This document shows, piece by piece, positions 34,697 to 42,537 of a stretch of DNA of 64,000 bases. How positions within the stretch are numbered: position 1 is the first letter of the stretch; each line of letters opens with the position of its first letter. Source of the stretch: Chitinophagaceae bacterium UBA4407 (GTDB lineage: Bacteria > Bacteroidota > Bacteroidia > Chitinophagales > Chitinophagaceae); assembly GCA_002390845.1 (NCBI GenBank), contig DGQT01000067.1, forward strand, positions 44,486 through 108,485, in the 5' to 3' direction. The position numbers and the translations under genes are program-made. The notes below the pieces were generated by a model. The model made no database searches. It was given only the letters and a program-made list of their open reading frames with translations, and had not been told where the DNA came from.

Positions 34697-35784
34697 TTTT
34701 ACCGGCCTCATATACCCCAGACTGGATTAAGGAGAAAAGAAAAACTTATCCTAAAAGCGACCCTACTATTATGGAGAAGGTTATTTATGCTCTTACATTG
34801 GTGGAACAGTTAGCTCAAACCGACCTTTCATTTACATTCAAAGGCGGCACAAGCCTGTTGTTAATTTTGCCTGAACCTAAAAGATTCTCAATAGATGTAG
34901 ATATTGTAACAACTGAAAGCAGGGAAAGGGTTGAGGCTACTTTAACGGCAATTTGTACAAAGGGAATCTTTACAAAATTTGAATTGGATGAATTTAGAAG
35001 CTATAAACCAGGCATACCTAAAGCTCATTATCTGCTTACATTCTTTTCTCAATGGGATAATAAAGAAAAAGTGATTTTGTTGGATGTATTGTATGAAGAA
35101 CATGGCTATCCTGCGCTTGTAAAAGCACCAATTGTAAACGAATGGATTCAAACAGATGAAAATTTATTAACTGTACAGATACCTTCAGCAGATTCTATTA
35201 CAGGAGATAAGCTAACAGCTTATGCACCCAATACCGTCGGTATTCGTTTTCGGGTTGAACATGCCGATGGTGCAGTAACAGAAAAGCAAATGGAGGTGAT
35301 GAAACAGCTATTCGACCTCGGTATTTTGTTTGACAGGGTTAATAACCTCAATCATTTCAAACAGTCGTTTGAAAAAACAGCTCAAAAGGAAATAGCATAC
35401 AGGGCAGAACAAAATATTACAACTGAAAGAATATTGAATGATGTTATTAATACCTCTTTAATGATTGGTTCTTTGGGTAAATTCTTTGACCCCAATGGAG
35501 AGTATAAGCATGTTGCAACAGGTTTAACACAATTGAAATCTTATATCTATCAGGGTGCATTTCGTAATGATGAAGCTGTCTTGGCATCTGCTAAAGCATC
35601 TTATCTGGCTGCAATGACTTTAACAGGATATGAAGGAGAGATTCAACGTTGGCAGGACGGGGATGATATTTTAAAATACATGATAAAGCCAATAGAATAC
35701 CAGTTCCTCAACAAACGAAGAAATATACCCGGTGGTCCATTATTTTATTGGCATCAGACTCTAAGTTTACTGGGTAAAATATAA
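34693..35784 (+). CDS. AbiEii-type nucleotidyltransferase toxin
   Basis: A 363-aa nucleotidyltransferase. The catalytic block FTFKGGTSLLLILPEPKRFS has GGTS at 51-54, followed by IDVDIVT with the metal-binding Asp68-x-Asp70. A later block SITGDKLTAYAPNTVGIR (about 170-188) contains the conserved Lys. AbiEii family toxins add nucleotides to tRNA or use GTP and stop growth in phage-infected cells. It is paired with the AbiEi-like gene by a 4-bp overlap and converges on an HTH gene 59 bp away. Confidence 0.82.
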   Translation: MILPASYTPDWIKEKRKTYPKSDPTIMEKVIYALTLVEQLAQTDLSFTFKGGTSLLLILPEPKRFSIDVDIVTTESRERVEATLTAICTKGIFTKFELDEFRSYKPGIPKAHYLLTFFSQWDNKEKVILLDVLYEEHGYPALVKAPIVNEWIQTDENLLTVQIPSADSITGDKLTAYAPNTVGIRFRVEHADGAVTEKQMEVMKQLFDLGILFDRVNNLNHFKQSFEKTAQKEIAYRAEQNITTERILNDVINTSLMIGSLGKFFDPNGEYKHVATGLTQLKSYIYQGAFRNDEAVLASAKASYLAAMTLTGYEGEIQRWQDGDDILKYMIKPIEYQFLNKRRNIPGGPLFYWHQTLSLLGKI

Positions 35785-35843
35785 TTTCAAAATTTTGGCA
35801 GGTAACACGATTTGCTGCCGATTTATAGTTTGAAAACTTATGG

Positions 35844-36173
35844 CTACCGCATACCTTTCCAGGGTTTCCGCCGGATATATTCGGAAGCCAGTTGCTCAAT
35901 TTCTGCATGTGTTGAAATTCGTTTGTGTGTTAACCATTCATCTAATTCACTACGTTTAAAATACAGCTTCTTACCTTGTTTGAAATGCGGAATATTTCTT
36001 TCAGAAGTTTTTTTGTAAATAGCGGATTTGGACAGGCTAACATATTCAGCAGCCTGATTCAGATTTAATACTTCCGTGATTGTAACTGTACCGTTATCAT
36101 TTTTCATTACGGTTTTAAGTAAGTTCTCAATGTTATTGAGCTTCTCAATAATTAATTCAAAAGGATTTTCCAT
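35844..36173 (-). CDS. Helix-turn-helix (excisionase-like) protein
   Basis: From the ATG at 36173 the protein is 109 aa: helical N-terminus (ENPFELIIEKLNNIENLL), then a MerR/HTH_17 domain LNLNQAAEYVSLSKSAIYKK, followed by IPHFKQGKKLYFKRSELDEW. A longer frame reaches 36281, but those 36 extra residues do not look like the family. It is a second excisionase-like regulator in the element, oriented against AbiE. It could control excision or the toxin locus. Confidence 0.75.
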   Translation of the reverse strand: MENPFELIIEKLNNIENLLKTVMKNDNGTVTITEVLNLNQAAEYVSLSKSAIYKKTSERNIPHFKQGKKLYFKRSELDEWLTHKRISTHAEIEQLASEYIRRKPWKGMR

Positions 36174-37280
36174 AATAGAACTTTTGTGTGAAAGAATAAC
36201 AACATCCCATTCCACAGACCCACGCTGCAAGGTAATAAGGTGTTCCTCATGCCTATTCGGCAAGCAGATGTGCCAAACCAATGCAGCAGCAGCAATGAAA
36301 TCTGTTTATAAACTTTTATGGTATTGCTGCACCTGCATTGCCCTTCGGGTGCTTCGCTACGCTTCGCAGTTTGTCACACTTCTTGCAGCTCATACGGCAT
36401 TCGTCACGGCAGCTATTGTGTCCTTCACGCCACTTCGTTCATTACTTCCTTCGTTCCGCTTCATTACACCTCGTTCGTAGCCTGACCATTTGCTGCAAGG
36501 CAGGGCATTCTTGCCGACCCACAAATCCTGAAACAAAAGTATGCACCTGCCTTTCCGCAAGCAATCCCTACAATACTCACTGGGTTTCATTTCGCTTCAC
36601 TACGTCATTCATTCACTTCAGTAGCGTTCAGTCCACCCGCTGCCCATTATTTGGCTCGCCTTGCGTACCCATTTCGGCTGCGTTCACCTTGCGACTGCTA
36701 ATTGCTCATGTCGTACCTCCATTTCGCAAAGCATCGCTAAGGTTTACTTGCATAGTTCAGCCGCCTCCGTACCCTGACGGGAAATTTACTGCGGCGGCTT
36801 CCTATGGAGGCAGCATCGTAGCAGCCCCTTAGCTCGGCTTCTTTTGCATTACCCTGAAAAGGGGCTGCTACTTTACTGCTGCCCCCTCATGGGTGCTCGC
36901 AGGCACTTCCGTTCGTTCCTCTCTCCAGTGCCTTATGGCGGCTCGCCACCCACGCTACAGTGTGGACAAGTGTGCCACACGGCTATGCTTCTTTTTTGCC
37001 GCAGGCGCTATTACCTTTTTACCAACGCACAGAGAAACGTTTCCAAAATCAGCATCAGTTTTACACAAGAGAAGTTCTTAAAAGAAAATCAAAAAAGTAC
37101 AGCAAGTTAGTCGGCTGGCACAGACCCATGCTCTAAAAAAAACAAGGAACTACGGCATAAACACAGCCCCACCGCACAAAGCCATCATTTATTCCGTTCC
37201 TCCTTGTTTTTTTAGCCACGCCGCCTGATGTGAATGCTTTCTTTTTTTTCCTTTTTTCTTTTAAAATAAATTTTATTACA
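36174..37280. other. Gene-poor, GC-richer, hairpin-rich region
   Basis: About 1.1 kb without a convincing protein gene; several open frames overlap each other on both strands with no domain. By eye it is richer in G+C and strongly biased to pyrimidines on the plus strand (many CTTCG and TTCGTTC words). Strong hairpins cluster from 36750 to 36985: AGCCGCC/GGCGGCT (36759-36765/36793-36799) enclosing CCGT/ACGG; a 13-bp perfect stem 36818-36830/36859-36871; GTGC/GCAC (36893-36906); GGCG/CGCC (36937-36947); GTGTGG/CCACAC (36960-36980). It may encode a structured RNA or be an origin region. Confidence 0.5.
37136..37213 (+). ncRNA. Structured element copy 1
   Basis: Outer stem of 13 perfect pairs: A7-CAAGGA (37136-37148) with TCCTTG-T7 (37201-37213). 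Inner stem ACGGCATAAA (37152-37161) with TTTATTCCGT (37188-37197), one mismatch. The apical segment begins CACAGCCCC and ends GCCATC. A second copy (37760-37839) keeps inner stem and loop but has a different, still fully complementary outer stem. It lies just before the DUF6876 gene. Confidence 0.6.
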
Positions 37281-37631
37281 ATGAAAAATGCAAATCACTA
37301 CTTCGGTTCAGGCAATGGTTCAGAAAATTATTATTGCCATAAACCATCCTTAATTCTTTACACTGATGGTGTAAAAGAGTTAGCAGAACAATGCGGTGCT
37401 TATTGGTTAATTGATTTAATTATTAGCCATCAATGCCACAAGGAAATTAACCTTGAACGTTTTCAGGTGTGGGATTTAAAAAGAGTACAGGGCGATGTTT
37501 TTACAATCCTGGCAACAGATGGGAATCACAACAGGGTAACAGGTCAGGAAATCCCTTTTAGTGATTTTCCTTATGACCTTGCAACAATTTGGCTGGTAGA
37601 TGGATGCTTAATGTTGCCAAATGAATATTAA
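37281..37631 (+). CDS. DUF6876-family protein
   Basis: A 116-aa protein from the ATG at 37281 (an in-frame GTG lies 51 bp upstream). The sequence MKNANHYFGSGNGSENYY ... LILYTDGVKELAEQCGAYWL and IIWLVDG-like end (LATIWLVDGCLM) match the DUF6876 family as I remember it, common on Bacteroidota plasmids and integrative elements, function unknown. It is flanked by the two structured elements at 37136 and 37760, which is the notable feature of its context. Confidence 0.75.
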   Translation: MKNANHYFGSGNGSENYYCHKPSLILYTDGVKELAEQCGAYWLIDLIISHQCHKEINLERFQVWDLKRVQGDVFTILATDGNHNRVTGQEIPFSDFPYDLATIWLVDGCLMLPNEY

Positions 37632-37759
37632 AAAAAAAGACGGTCAGCAATGGCCGCTTTCTTTACATACATGCCGACCTGTTGAATTGATGCACCTTTT
37701 GCCAATGTGTTTTTTATACAGCAAAAATAGCTACGGCAGCTCACCGCACAGACCTGACA

Positions 37760-37839
37760 AAAAAAACCAAAAGACTACGGCATAAACACAGACCCGACAC
37801 ACAAGGCCATCTTTTATTCCGTTTCCTTTTGGTTTTTTT
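37760..37839 (+). ncRNA. Structured element copy 2
   Basis: Outer stem of 14 perfect pairs: A7-CCAAAAG (37760-37773) with CTTTTGG-T7 (37826-37839). Inner stem ACGGCATAAA (37777-37786) with TTTATTCCGT (37813-37822), identical to copy 1. The loop shares CACAG, CCC, CACAA and GCCATC with copy 1. Different outer stem, same pairing. Confidence 0.6.
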
Positions 37840-38180
37840 ATCTGCCTTCGCTGAGAGATGCTTATAAAAATTCACAGTTATGCAAAAGCAGCTTCGTATC
37901 ATCACCCGTCAGCGTTTGGCAGTTTGTCCATTCAGCAGTTCTTTATTTGGCCCCGTTCCTCAGTTGCCTTCCTGGGTTTTCAGCAGGCATCTCGGCAGGC
38001 GTCCCGTTTATTATCGTTATAGCGGCACTCGGGTTTTCGCCCTGGGGTCATCTGGCTGGTTTGTTCATTGTTCACCATCAGGCCGCCGTTGGCTGTCAGC
38101 ATTGCCCTTTTAGGGCTTTGCTGAATTGCTTTGCAATCACGAATACCAAACCTTAATATAAAAGCTTCATGAGTAAATGA

Positions 38181-38208
38181 AAAGCCCCGCCAGAAATGGC
38201 AGGGCTTT
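38181..38208 (-). terminator. Terminator-like hairpin
   Basis: AAAGCCCCGCCA and TGGCAGGGCTTT pair with one mismatch around a 4-nt loop. It probably ends the transcript of the 252-aa gene on the minus strand, whose stop is at 38322. Confidence 0.6.
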
Positions 38209-38321
38209 ATCGGACTGAAAGAATGAACTGTTTTTTGGGATTCCTTTTAGAATATCAATCCTAAGAAGAAATCAAGTAATCCACTTAACATGGTATTAAA
38301 TTTTAAGGGTTAAAAAATATA

Positions 38322-39080
38322 TTAATTGCCGTCAACCTTTACCAATGCTAAAGCATTGTAAGCACCATTTTTCAATGGATACATTTGACCATTCACTTCC
38401 TGGTAAAACTCAATGCCAAGTGCAAGGAATAATGGATGTGTACTGTTTGCAGTAACTGCATTAGAAAGGTTAATTACAGCAGTTGCAGTGGTATCCCAGG
38501 GCAGCACGGCAGTTTCGCTTGTTGCCACTACGAAGGTTTCATTTTCAAAATCTACTTCTGTACCGGCAGAAACAATTTTGAAATGAGTAGTACCGCCGGG
38601 AGCAGCAATCATGTTCAATGGAACAAAGGCAGGAATATTCACAGCCAATGTACCGGCAACCCTGTCAATGGTTGAGGTATAGGGCGCATAAAGGGTAGTA
38701 CCCAATTTGCCGCTGATGTTAAACTCAAAGCCTGCCAGCAATTCAGCTTCGCCATCAATCACATTCCTTTGCCCACGGGGATTAGTAGCATCTTCCTGGA
38801 TTACTTCAACCATCTTTTGAGTAAGACGGCTTACCATCCGGCTATCGGAAGCGTTCTGCAACATTGCACGGATTGAGTTACGAAGTAATTTGCCAGCCTT
38901 ACCAGCCCTTCCAAATTCATCTCCATTTTCACGGGTTCTTTGAAAGTTAGGATCATTGGCGATACGGTCCCCGGACACGCCGCCTTTCTCTCTTGCCAGG
39001 TATCCGTCCTGTGTTGATTTGTAGAAGGTAATACCGCCGATAGTACCGTCTAATTTGATAATTCCTTTTTGCTTTGCCAT
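38322..39080 (-). CDS. Conserved protein of unknown function (KGIIKLDGTIGGITFYKS family)
   Basis: A 252-aa protein. The first 75 residues (KQKGIIKLDGTIGGITFYKS, then GYLAREKGG, RTRENGDEFGRAGKAGKLLR) form a block I remember from many uncharacterised Bacteroidota proteins. The rest is beta-rich, with many Thr, Ala and Val (VAGTLAVNIPAFVPLNMIA, ALGIEFYQEVNGQMYPL). No signal peptide and no enzyme motif. It could be a structural, phage-tail-like or surface protein. It is transcribed alone, divergent from the small HTH gene at 39302. Confidence 0.7.
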   Translation of the reverse strand: MAKQKGIIKLDGTIGGITFYKSTQDGYLAREKGGVSGDRIANDPNFQRTRENGDEFGRAGKAGKLLRNSIRAMLQNASDSRMVSRLTQKMVEVIQEDATNPRGQRNVIDGEAELLAGFEFNISGKLGTTLYAPYTSTIDRVAGTLAVNIPAFVPLNMIAAPGGTTHFKIVSAGTEVDFENETFVVATSETAVLPWDTTATAVINLSNAVTANSTHPLFLALGIEFYQEVNGQMYPLKNGAYNALALVKVDGN

Positions 39081-39301
39081 TGTAAAAAATTATGAGTTAG
39101 TAAAAAATATCACTATTAATACCCGAAATTAGATAAGGTTTGCAGCCCTTTAAAACCGTCACTTCCGTTCCTGCCGATATGTGCAGATTATTCCATTATT
39201 AGTGCTTATTTCCTCTCTTAAAATGAAGTAAATTTGTGCATAGCAACTCTATACATAAAGCATAAATGAAGTATGGATAGAGTATTAAAATGTAAATTGA
39301 A

Positions 39302-39493
39302 ATGGAAAGAGTTTGTATTTATCCAAAGGATGTACAGATTGTAACGGGCAAAAGCGAAAGATGGGGCAGAGAAGTAATCAAAAAGATCAAAACTCATTTT
39401 TCAAAGCAGCCTCACCAGTTAGTTTCTATTGATGAGTTTTGCCAGTACACCGGGCTATCTGTAAACACCGTAATTGAGAAGCTGAGAGCATAA
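39302..39493 (+). CDS. Small HTH-like protein near attR
   Basis: A 63-aa protein, MERVCIYPKDVQIVTGKSER to the end IEKLRA. The middle (WGREVIKKIKTHF) and end (VSIDEFCQYTGLSVNTVIEK) look like a small DNA-binding helix-turn-helix. It is 170 bp from attR, a position typical of accessory recombination factors. Function is not established. Confidence 0.6.
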   Translation: MERVCIYPKDVQIVTGKSERWGREVIKKIKTHFSKQPHQLVSIDEFCQYTGLSVNTVIEKLRA

Positions 39494-39661
39494 TTTTATT
39501 GGCAAAATGCCTCTAAAATCCGTATCTTAGCATAGCAGAAAAGTAAAGGAAATGTGAGATTGAAATAACTGTTTGAAGCGAGACTTTACCGAGACCTGCA
39601 AGGACTGAAACTTTGAAATAGTTATTAATAAAGGAGTTAGGAGAATGGTTCAAGACCCTCT

Positions 39662-39736
39662 CTCTCCGCCAGATACCATTTCAAATAACATCAAATCCTT
39701 GCAAACTCAATGTTTTCAAGGGTTTTTTATTTGGGG
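39662..39736. repeat. attR: right direct repeat of the element
   Basis: 75 bp identical to 19217-19291, carrying the last ten tRNA bases and the tRNA terminator but no tRNA body. The imperfect match runs on to 39774. Distance to the left copy is 20,445 bp. Confidence 0.95.
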
Positions 39737-39803
39737 CATACCCCAAATTATTCAAATTCCCTCAAAGAAAATGGCGCAAACATCTTTTGCTAAAGTGCGT
39801 GAT

Positions 39804-39870
39804 ATTTTTTTGAGCCAGGCAAATAATAAGGATTGAGCTACTCTTGCGTCGCACACTTGTGCAATTGAAT
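39804..39870. repeat. Intergenic repeat, single half, just outside attR
   Basis: T7-GAGCCAGGC (39806-39820) and core TTGCGTCGCACACTTGTGC (from 39844). It is the first copy of the chromosomal repeat family after the element, 30 bp beyond the att match, marking a return to native DNA. Confidence 0.7.
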
Positions 39871-39955
39871 AATGATTGGGCTATACCACCACCGCCCCAA
39901 AATTTAAAAAACTTTTTATCAGTTAGGGATTAACAGTAAGAAATAATACTGGCAT

Positions 39956-40120
39956 TTATAAGAAACAGTTTTTATTTTCTGCTAATAATTGCCCCAATTC
40001 CTCTGCAATAATCCTTGTCATGTCAATGGCGTAATCTTTCCTTTTAATTGTTTGTTTGTGAAAACTCACATGCCTGTACCGTGTTTTAACGGTATTGAAA
40101 ATGGGTGATTTCACGGTGGG
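39956..40120 (-). pseudogene. Probable gene remnant next to attR
   Basis: An open frame of about 55 codons without a proper start reads ...SPIFNTVKTRYRHVSF, then QTIKRKDYAIDMTRIIAEEL, ending AENKNCFL. It looks like a real protein C-terminus (helical, good codon use), but upstream the frame closes at a stop. No family recognised. It could be left over from an earlier element at the same tRNA. Confidence 0.35.
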
Positions 40121-40212
40121 GGGTGTTTGTGTGTGTAATTAATTTTATGCAATCAAAATAATTAACCGGCAAGCCGAAAACGGGATTTAGAGTAGGCAGA
40201 AAATAGTTTACT

Positions 40213-41640
40213 ATGCAAGCACCTGATATTTTAAACAGCACAAATGTTTCTCTTGAAAACCCTTTGTTCTCAGGCTTATTAAAAGATCTGCAGGGTAATA
40301 TTTTAAAGCACCATGGCAGAACGCATGCCTATCATATTTTCCTTCATTTTAATGAAGACGAGATTAGAGCTGCCAGAGAGTGGATTGTTCAGTTTGCAAG
40401 TGTGATTACAACTGCAGAAAAACAATTAACAGATGCAAGAGCAAGAGAGACAGACCCGGAGTACGACGGGGGTACCTTTTTTAATCTTTTGCTTTCAGTT
40501 AAAGGGTACAATGTACTTGGGGTTTCCACTCCGCATACACCTGCCGATGCCGCTTTCAGGGCTGGGTTGCAAAACAGAACCGGCATTACAGCAGACGATA
40601 CCGATTTGTGGGAGTCAGGGTTTAAAGATGAAATACATGCCATTATTATTGTGGCAGACAGTAATAGTTCAACGGCAGCAAAAAATAAGGATATTATCCT
40701 GGCCCAGGTGGCAGTTTTCGCCAATGTATTACTTGTACAGAAAGGTAAAGTTTTGCGTAACGAACATGGCATTGGCATAGAACATTTTGGTTATGCAGAT
40801 GGCGTAAGCCAACCAAATTTTCTCATACACAATGATTCACCAGCCACTCAATGGGAAGACAATAACGCACTGTTAAACACATTGCTTGTTCGTGAGCCTG
40901 TGGCTGGCGACCAACTTTCTTTTGGCAGTTATTTTGTTTTCAGGAAACTTGAGCAAAATGTAGGCAAATTTAAAAACAGCGAAAAAGATTTAAGTAAGCA
41001 GTTCAATAAAGAATCAGACGAAGTATTTGGCATTTTTGATAAGCACAAAAAGCAAAATGATGAACTCGCCGGCGCAATGATTGTTGGCAGATTTGAAGAT
41101 GGTACAGAAGTAATTAACCACAGCAACGAAAAGGGTATCATAAAAGATAGCCAGTTGAATAATGATTTTGATTACCGCGATGATGCCCCGGGCAGCACAA
41201 CCAATGGTTCCAAATGCCCGTTCCACGCACATATACGAATTACCAACCCCAGGGCCGATGTTGGCGAATTTGCCAAAACTGTGCGTATTACACGCAGGGG
41301 CATACCGTTTAATGATATTGGCCGCGATGAATTTGACCTGGAGAACGATCAGCCCGATGGTGGCGTGGGATTACTCTTTATGTGTTACCAGAGTAGTATT
41401 GAAAACCAGTTTGAGTTTATACAGCACCGCTGGGCCAATCTTGGTGATATAGGTGGCAGGCCTGTAGGGCAGGATGCAATCATTGGACAGGGTGCCAATG
41501 CAACGGTAAAATCACTTCCGCAACAATGGGGTATCGATGCAAACAAACGAGATGTGCCTGCAACATTCCGCGACTTTGTAACCATGCGTGGCGGCGAATA
41601 TTTCTTTACACCAAGTATCAGTTTCCTGAAAGGCATATAG
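40213..41640 (+). CDS. DyP-type heme peroxidase
   Basis: A 475-aa dye-decolorising peroxidase. Distal-side motif GYADG with catalytic Asp196 (HFGYADGVSQP), later MIVGRFEDGTEV, and the proximal block CPFHAHIRITNPR, where His339 is the expected heme ligand and Arg346 follows. The C-terminus RDFVTMRGGEYFFTPSISFL is typical. Length and insertions place it with the longer DyP class (fungal-like D type) rather than the short bacterial A/B types. No signal peptide and no encapsulin gene nearby. It uses H2O2 to oxidise phenols or dyes; the physiological substrate is unknown. Confidence 0.9.
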   Translation: MQAPDILNSTNVSLENPLFSGLLKDLQGNILKHHGRTHAYHIFLHFNEDEIRAAREWIVQFASVITTAEKQLTDARARETDPEYDGGTFFNLLLSVKGYNVLGVSTPHTPADAAFRAGLQNRTGITADDTDLWESGFKDEIHAIIIVADSNSSTAAKNKDIILAQVAVFANVLLVQKGKVLRNEHGIGIEHFGYADGVSQPNFLIHNDSPATQWEDNNALLNTLLVREPVAGDQLSFGSYFVFRKLEQNVGKFKNSEKDLSKQFNKESDEVFGIFDKHKKQNDELAGAMIVGRFEDGTEVINHSNEKGIIKDSQLNNDFDYRDDAPGSTTNGSKCPFHAHIRITNPRADVGEFAKTVRITRRGIPFNDIGRDEFDLENDQPDGGVGLLFMCYQSSIENQFEFIQHRWANLGDIGGRPVGQDAIIGQGANATVKSLPQQWGIDANKRDVPATFRDFVTMRGGEYFFTPSISFLKGI

Positions 41641-41660
41641 TAAAATAAAGAATTATTATG

Positions 41661-41750
41661 TAACCGGCATTGGTAATACAGATCATCTTCCGTTGCGTCG
41701 CACACTTCCGCTTTCGGATTATATATTGAGCTTTTTCCAGAGCGAAGAAT
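41661..41750. repeat. Intergenic repeat, single half
   Basis: ACCGGCATT, core TTGCGTCGCACACTTCCG, then TTCGGATTATATATTGAGC and CCAGAGCGAAGAAT. A near-complete half with its tail. It fills most of the gap between the peroxidase and the broken lipoprotein gene. Confidence 0.75.
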
Positions 41751-41852
41751 TGGGGTATGATTAAAAAGCATACGCAGCGAAACGCAGAAGCCAACCCATA
41801 CACAAAACTTTGAGCAATACTCTTTGAAGAAGAAAACAGCTTCTTATGCATT

Positions 41853-42266
41853 CTATTTGCACGCCCATATCTCTTTAGTCAAATGACTGTCTTTTAAAAA
41901 GTCCTGGTAAAAATAGCCGGACTCTACTGTGAATTTCTGTTCATTAGAATTATAATAACCCGGAACCTAATCACAGATATATCCAATATCTAAAGCATCA
42001 TTATAAGCTAAAACATAAATATTCTGGTTTCTCCAGGTGTATTGATTGATGAAAGGGTGACAATTACAATCGGCGTGATTTACCTCGAAATCTTTTGTAA
42101 GATCGCTTATTGTTTGCGGTAGTGTTGTTTGCATTTCTACCTGTTTTTTTGAGCAGCCAAAACCAAGTAAACAAACCAATGCTAAAACAATTATATTTTT
42201 AAGGTATATGGAACGATGCAGCTTAATCATAACCTGATATTTTTTGTGTGATATTGATATATTCAA
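41853..42266 (-). pseudogene. Small lipoprotein gene interrupted by an in-frame TAG
   Basis: The 99-codon frame 41967-42266 encodes a lipoprotein (lipobox LLGFGC) with CNCHPFINQYTWRNQNIYVLAY and ends GYICD-TAG. Translation past the TAG (41967-41969) stays open for 37 more codons in the same frame: VPGYYNSNEQKFTVESGYFY, then QDFLKDSHLTKEIWACK and a TAG at 41853. Homologues, as I remember them, have Trp where the stop is (a C-x-W-x-P pattern), so TGG to TAG is likely. Start may be the ATG at 42230. Either a recent pseudogene or a base error. Confidence 0.65.
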
Positions 42267-42439
42267 AATCGTTGCAATGTTTTTGAGGAAATTAAAAAAT
42301 ATATTTCATTCGTAGATTTTGCATTGATCCTAACCCCTCCTTTACGAGTATTCTAACAAATCCAGACCTTACACACCATATTGCCCATTACATTATTATG
42401 CCTTTATTATATTTCGTAGGATGATAATCCTCGCTGCCA

Positions 42440-42527
42440 TCTTCGCTAAAGTAAAAGCTCAATAAACCTTCCGAACGTACAAGTGAGTGACACAACAACC
42501 GATGCCATGAAAAACAAAAGCTGGCCA
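42440..42527. repeat. Intergenic repeat, single half (reverse)
   Basis: CTTCGCTAAAGTAAAAGCTC, AATAAACC, TTCCGAACGTACAAGTGAGT, GACACAACAACCGATGCCAT and AAAGCTGGCC. Reverse half of the GTGTCACTC core variant, ending 11 bp before the ABC gene stop. Confidence 0.7.
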
Positions 42528-42537
42528 CATAAAACCA

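Larger units (their letters stand above)
37632..38321. other. Gap with structured element and terminator
   Basis: It holds the second structured element (37760-37839) and a hairpin at 38181-38208. Two overlapping frames at 37880-38156 start just after the structured element, but neither has recognisable protein features. No supported gene. Confidence 0.5.
19217..39736. mobile_element. 20.4-kb integrative element (genomic island) in tRNA-Ser
   Basis: It is bounded by a 75-bp perfect direct repeat that begins in the tRNA-Ser 3' end (19217-19291) and recurs at 39662-39736. The integrase gene is the first gene inside the left end and reads inward. Cargo: a family-A polymerase-like protein, a Vsr/Dcm/MORC/Z1/PD-(D/E)XK/AIPR defence operon, an AbiE pair, HTH proteins, a DUF6876 gene with two structured elements, and small unknowns. 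The intergenic repeat family of the chromosome was not seen inside. No relaxase, coupling protein or type IV secretion gene is visible, so transfer would need a helper. Confidence 0.9.

Noticed and set aside
36076..37110. Overlapping open frames on the plus strand
   Set aside because: They overlap each other and an HTH gene in antisense, show no family or codon support, and cover strong hairpins.
37880..38156. Two overlapping frames after the second structured element
   Set aside because: Neither translation looks like a folded protein; kept only as part of the gap description.
19217..39774. Calling the island a conjugative element or prophage
   Set aside because: No relaxase, coupling ATPase, secretion gene, terminase, capsid or tail gene is visible.
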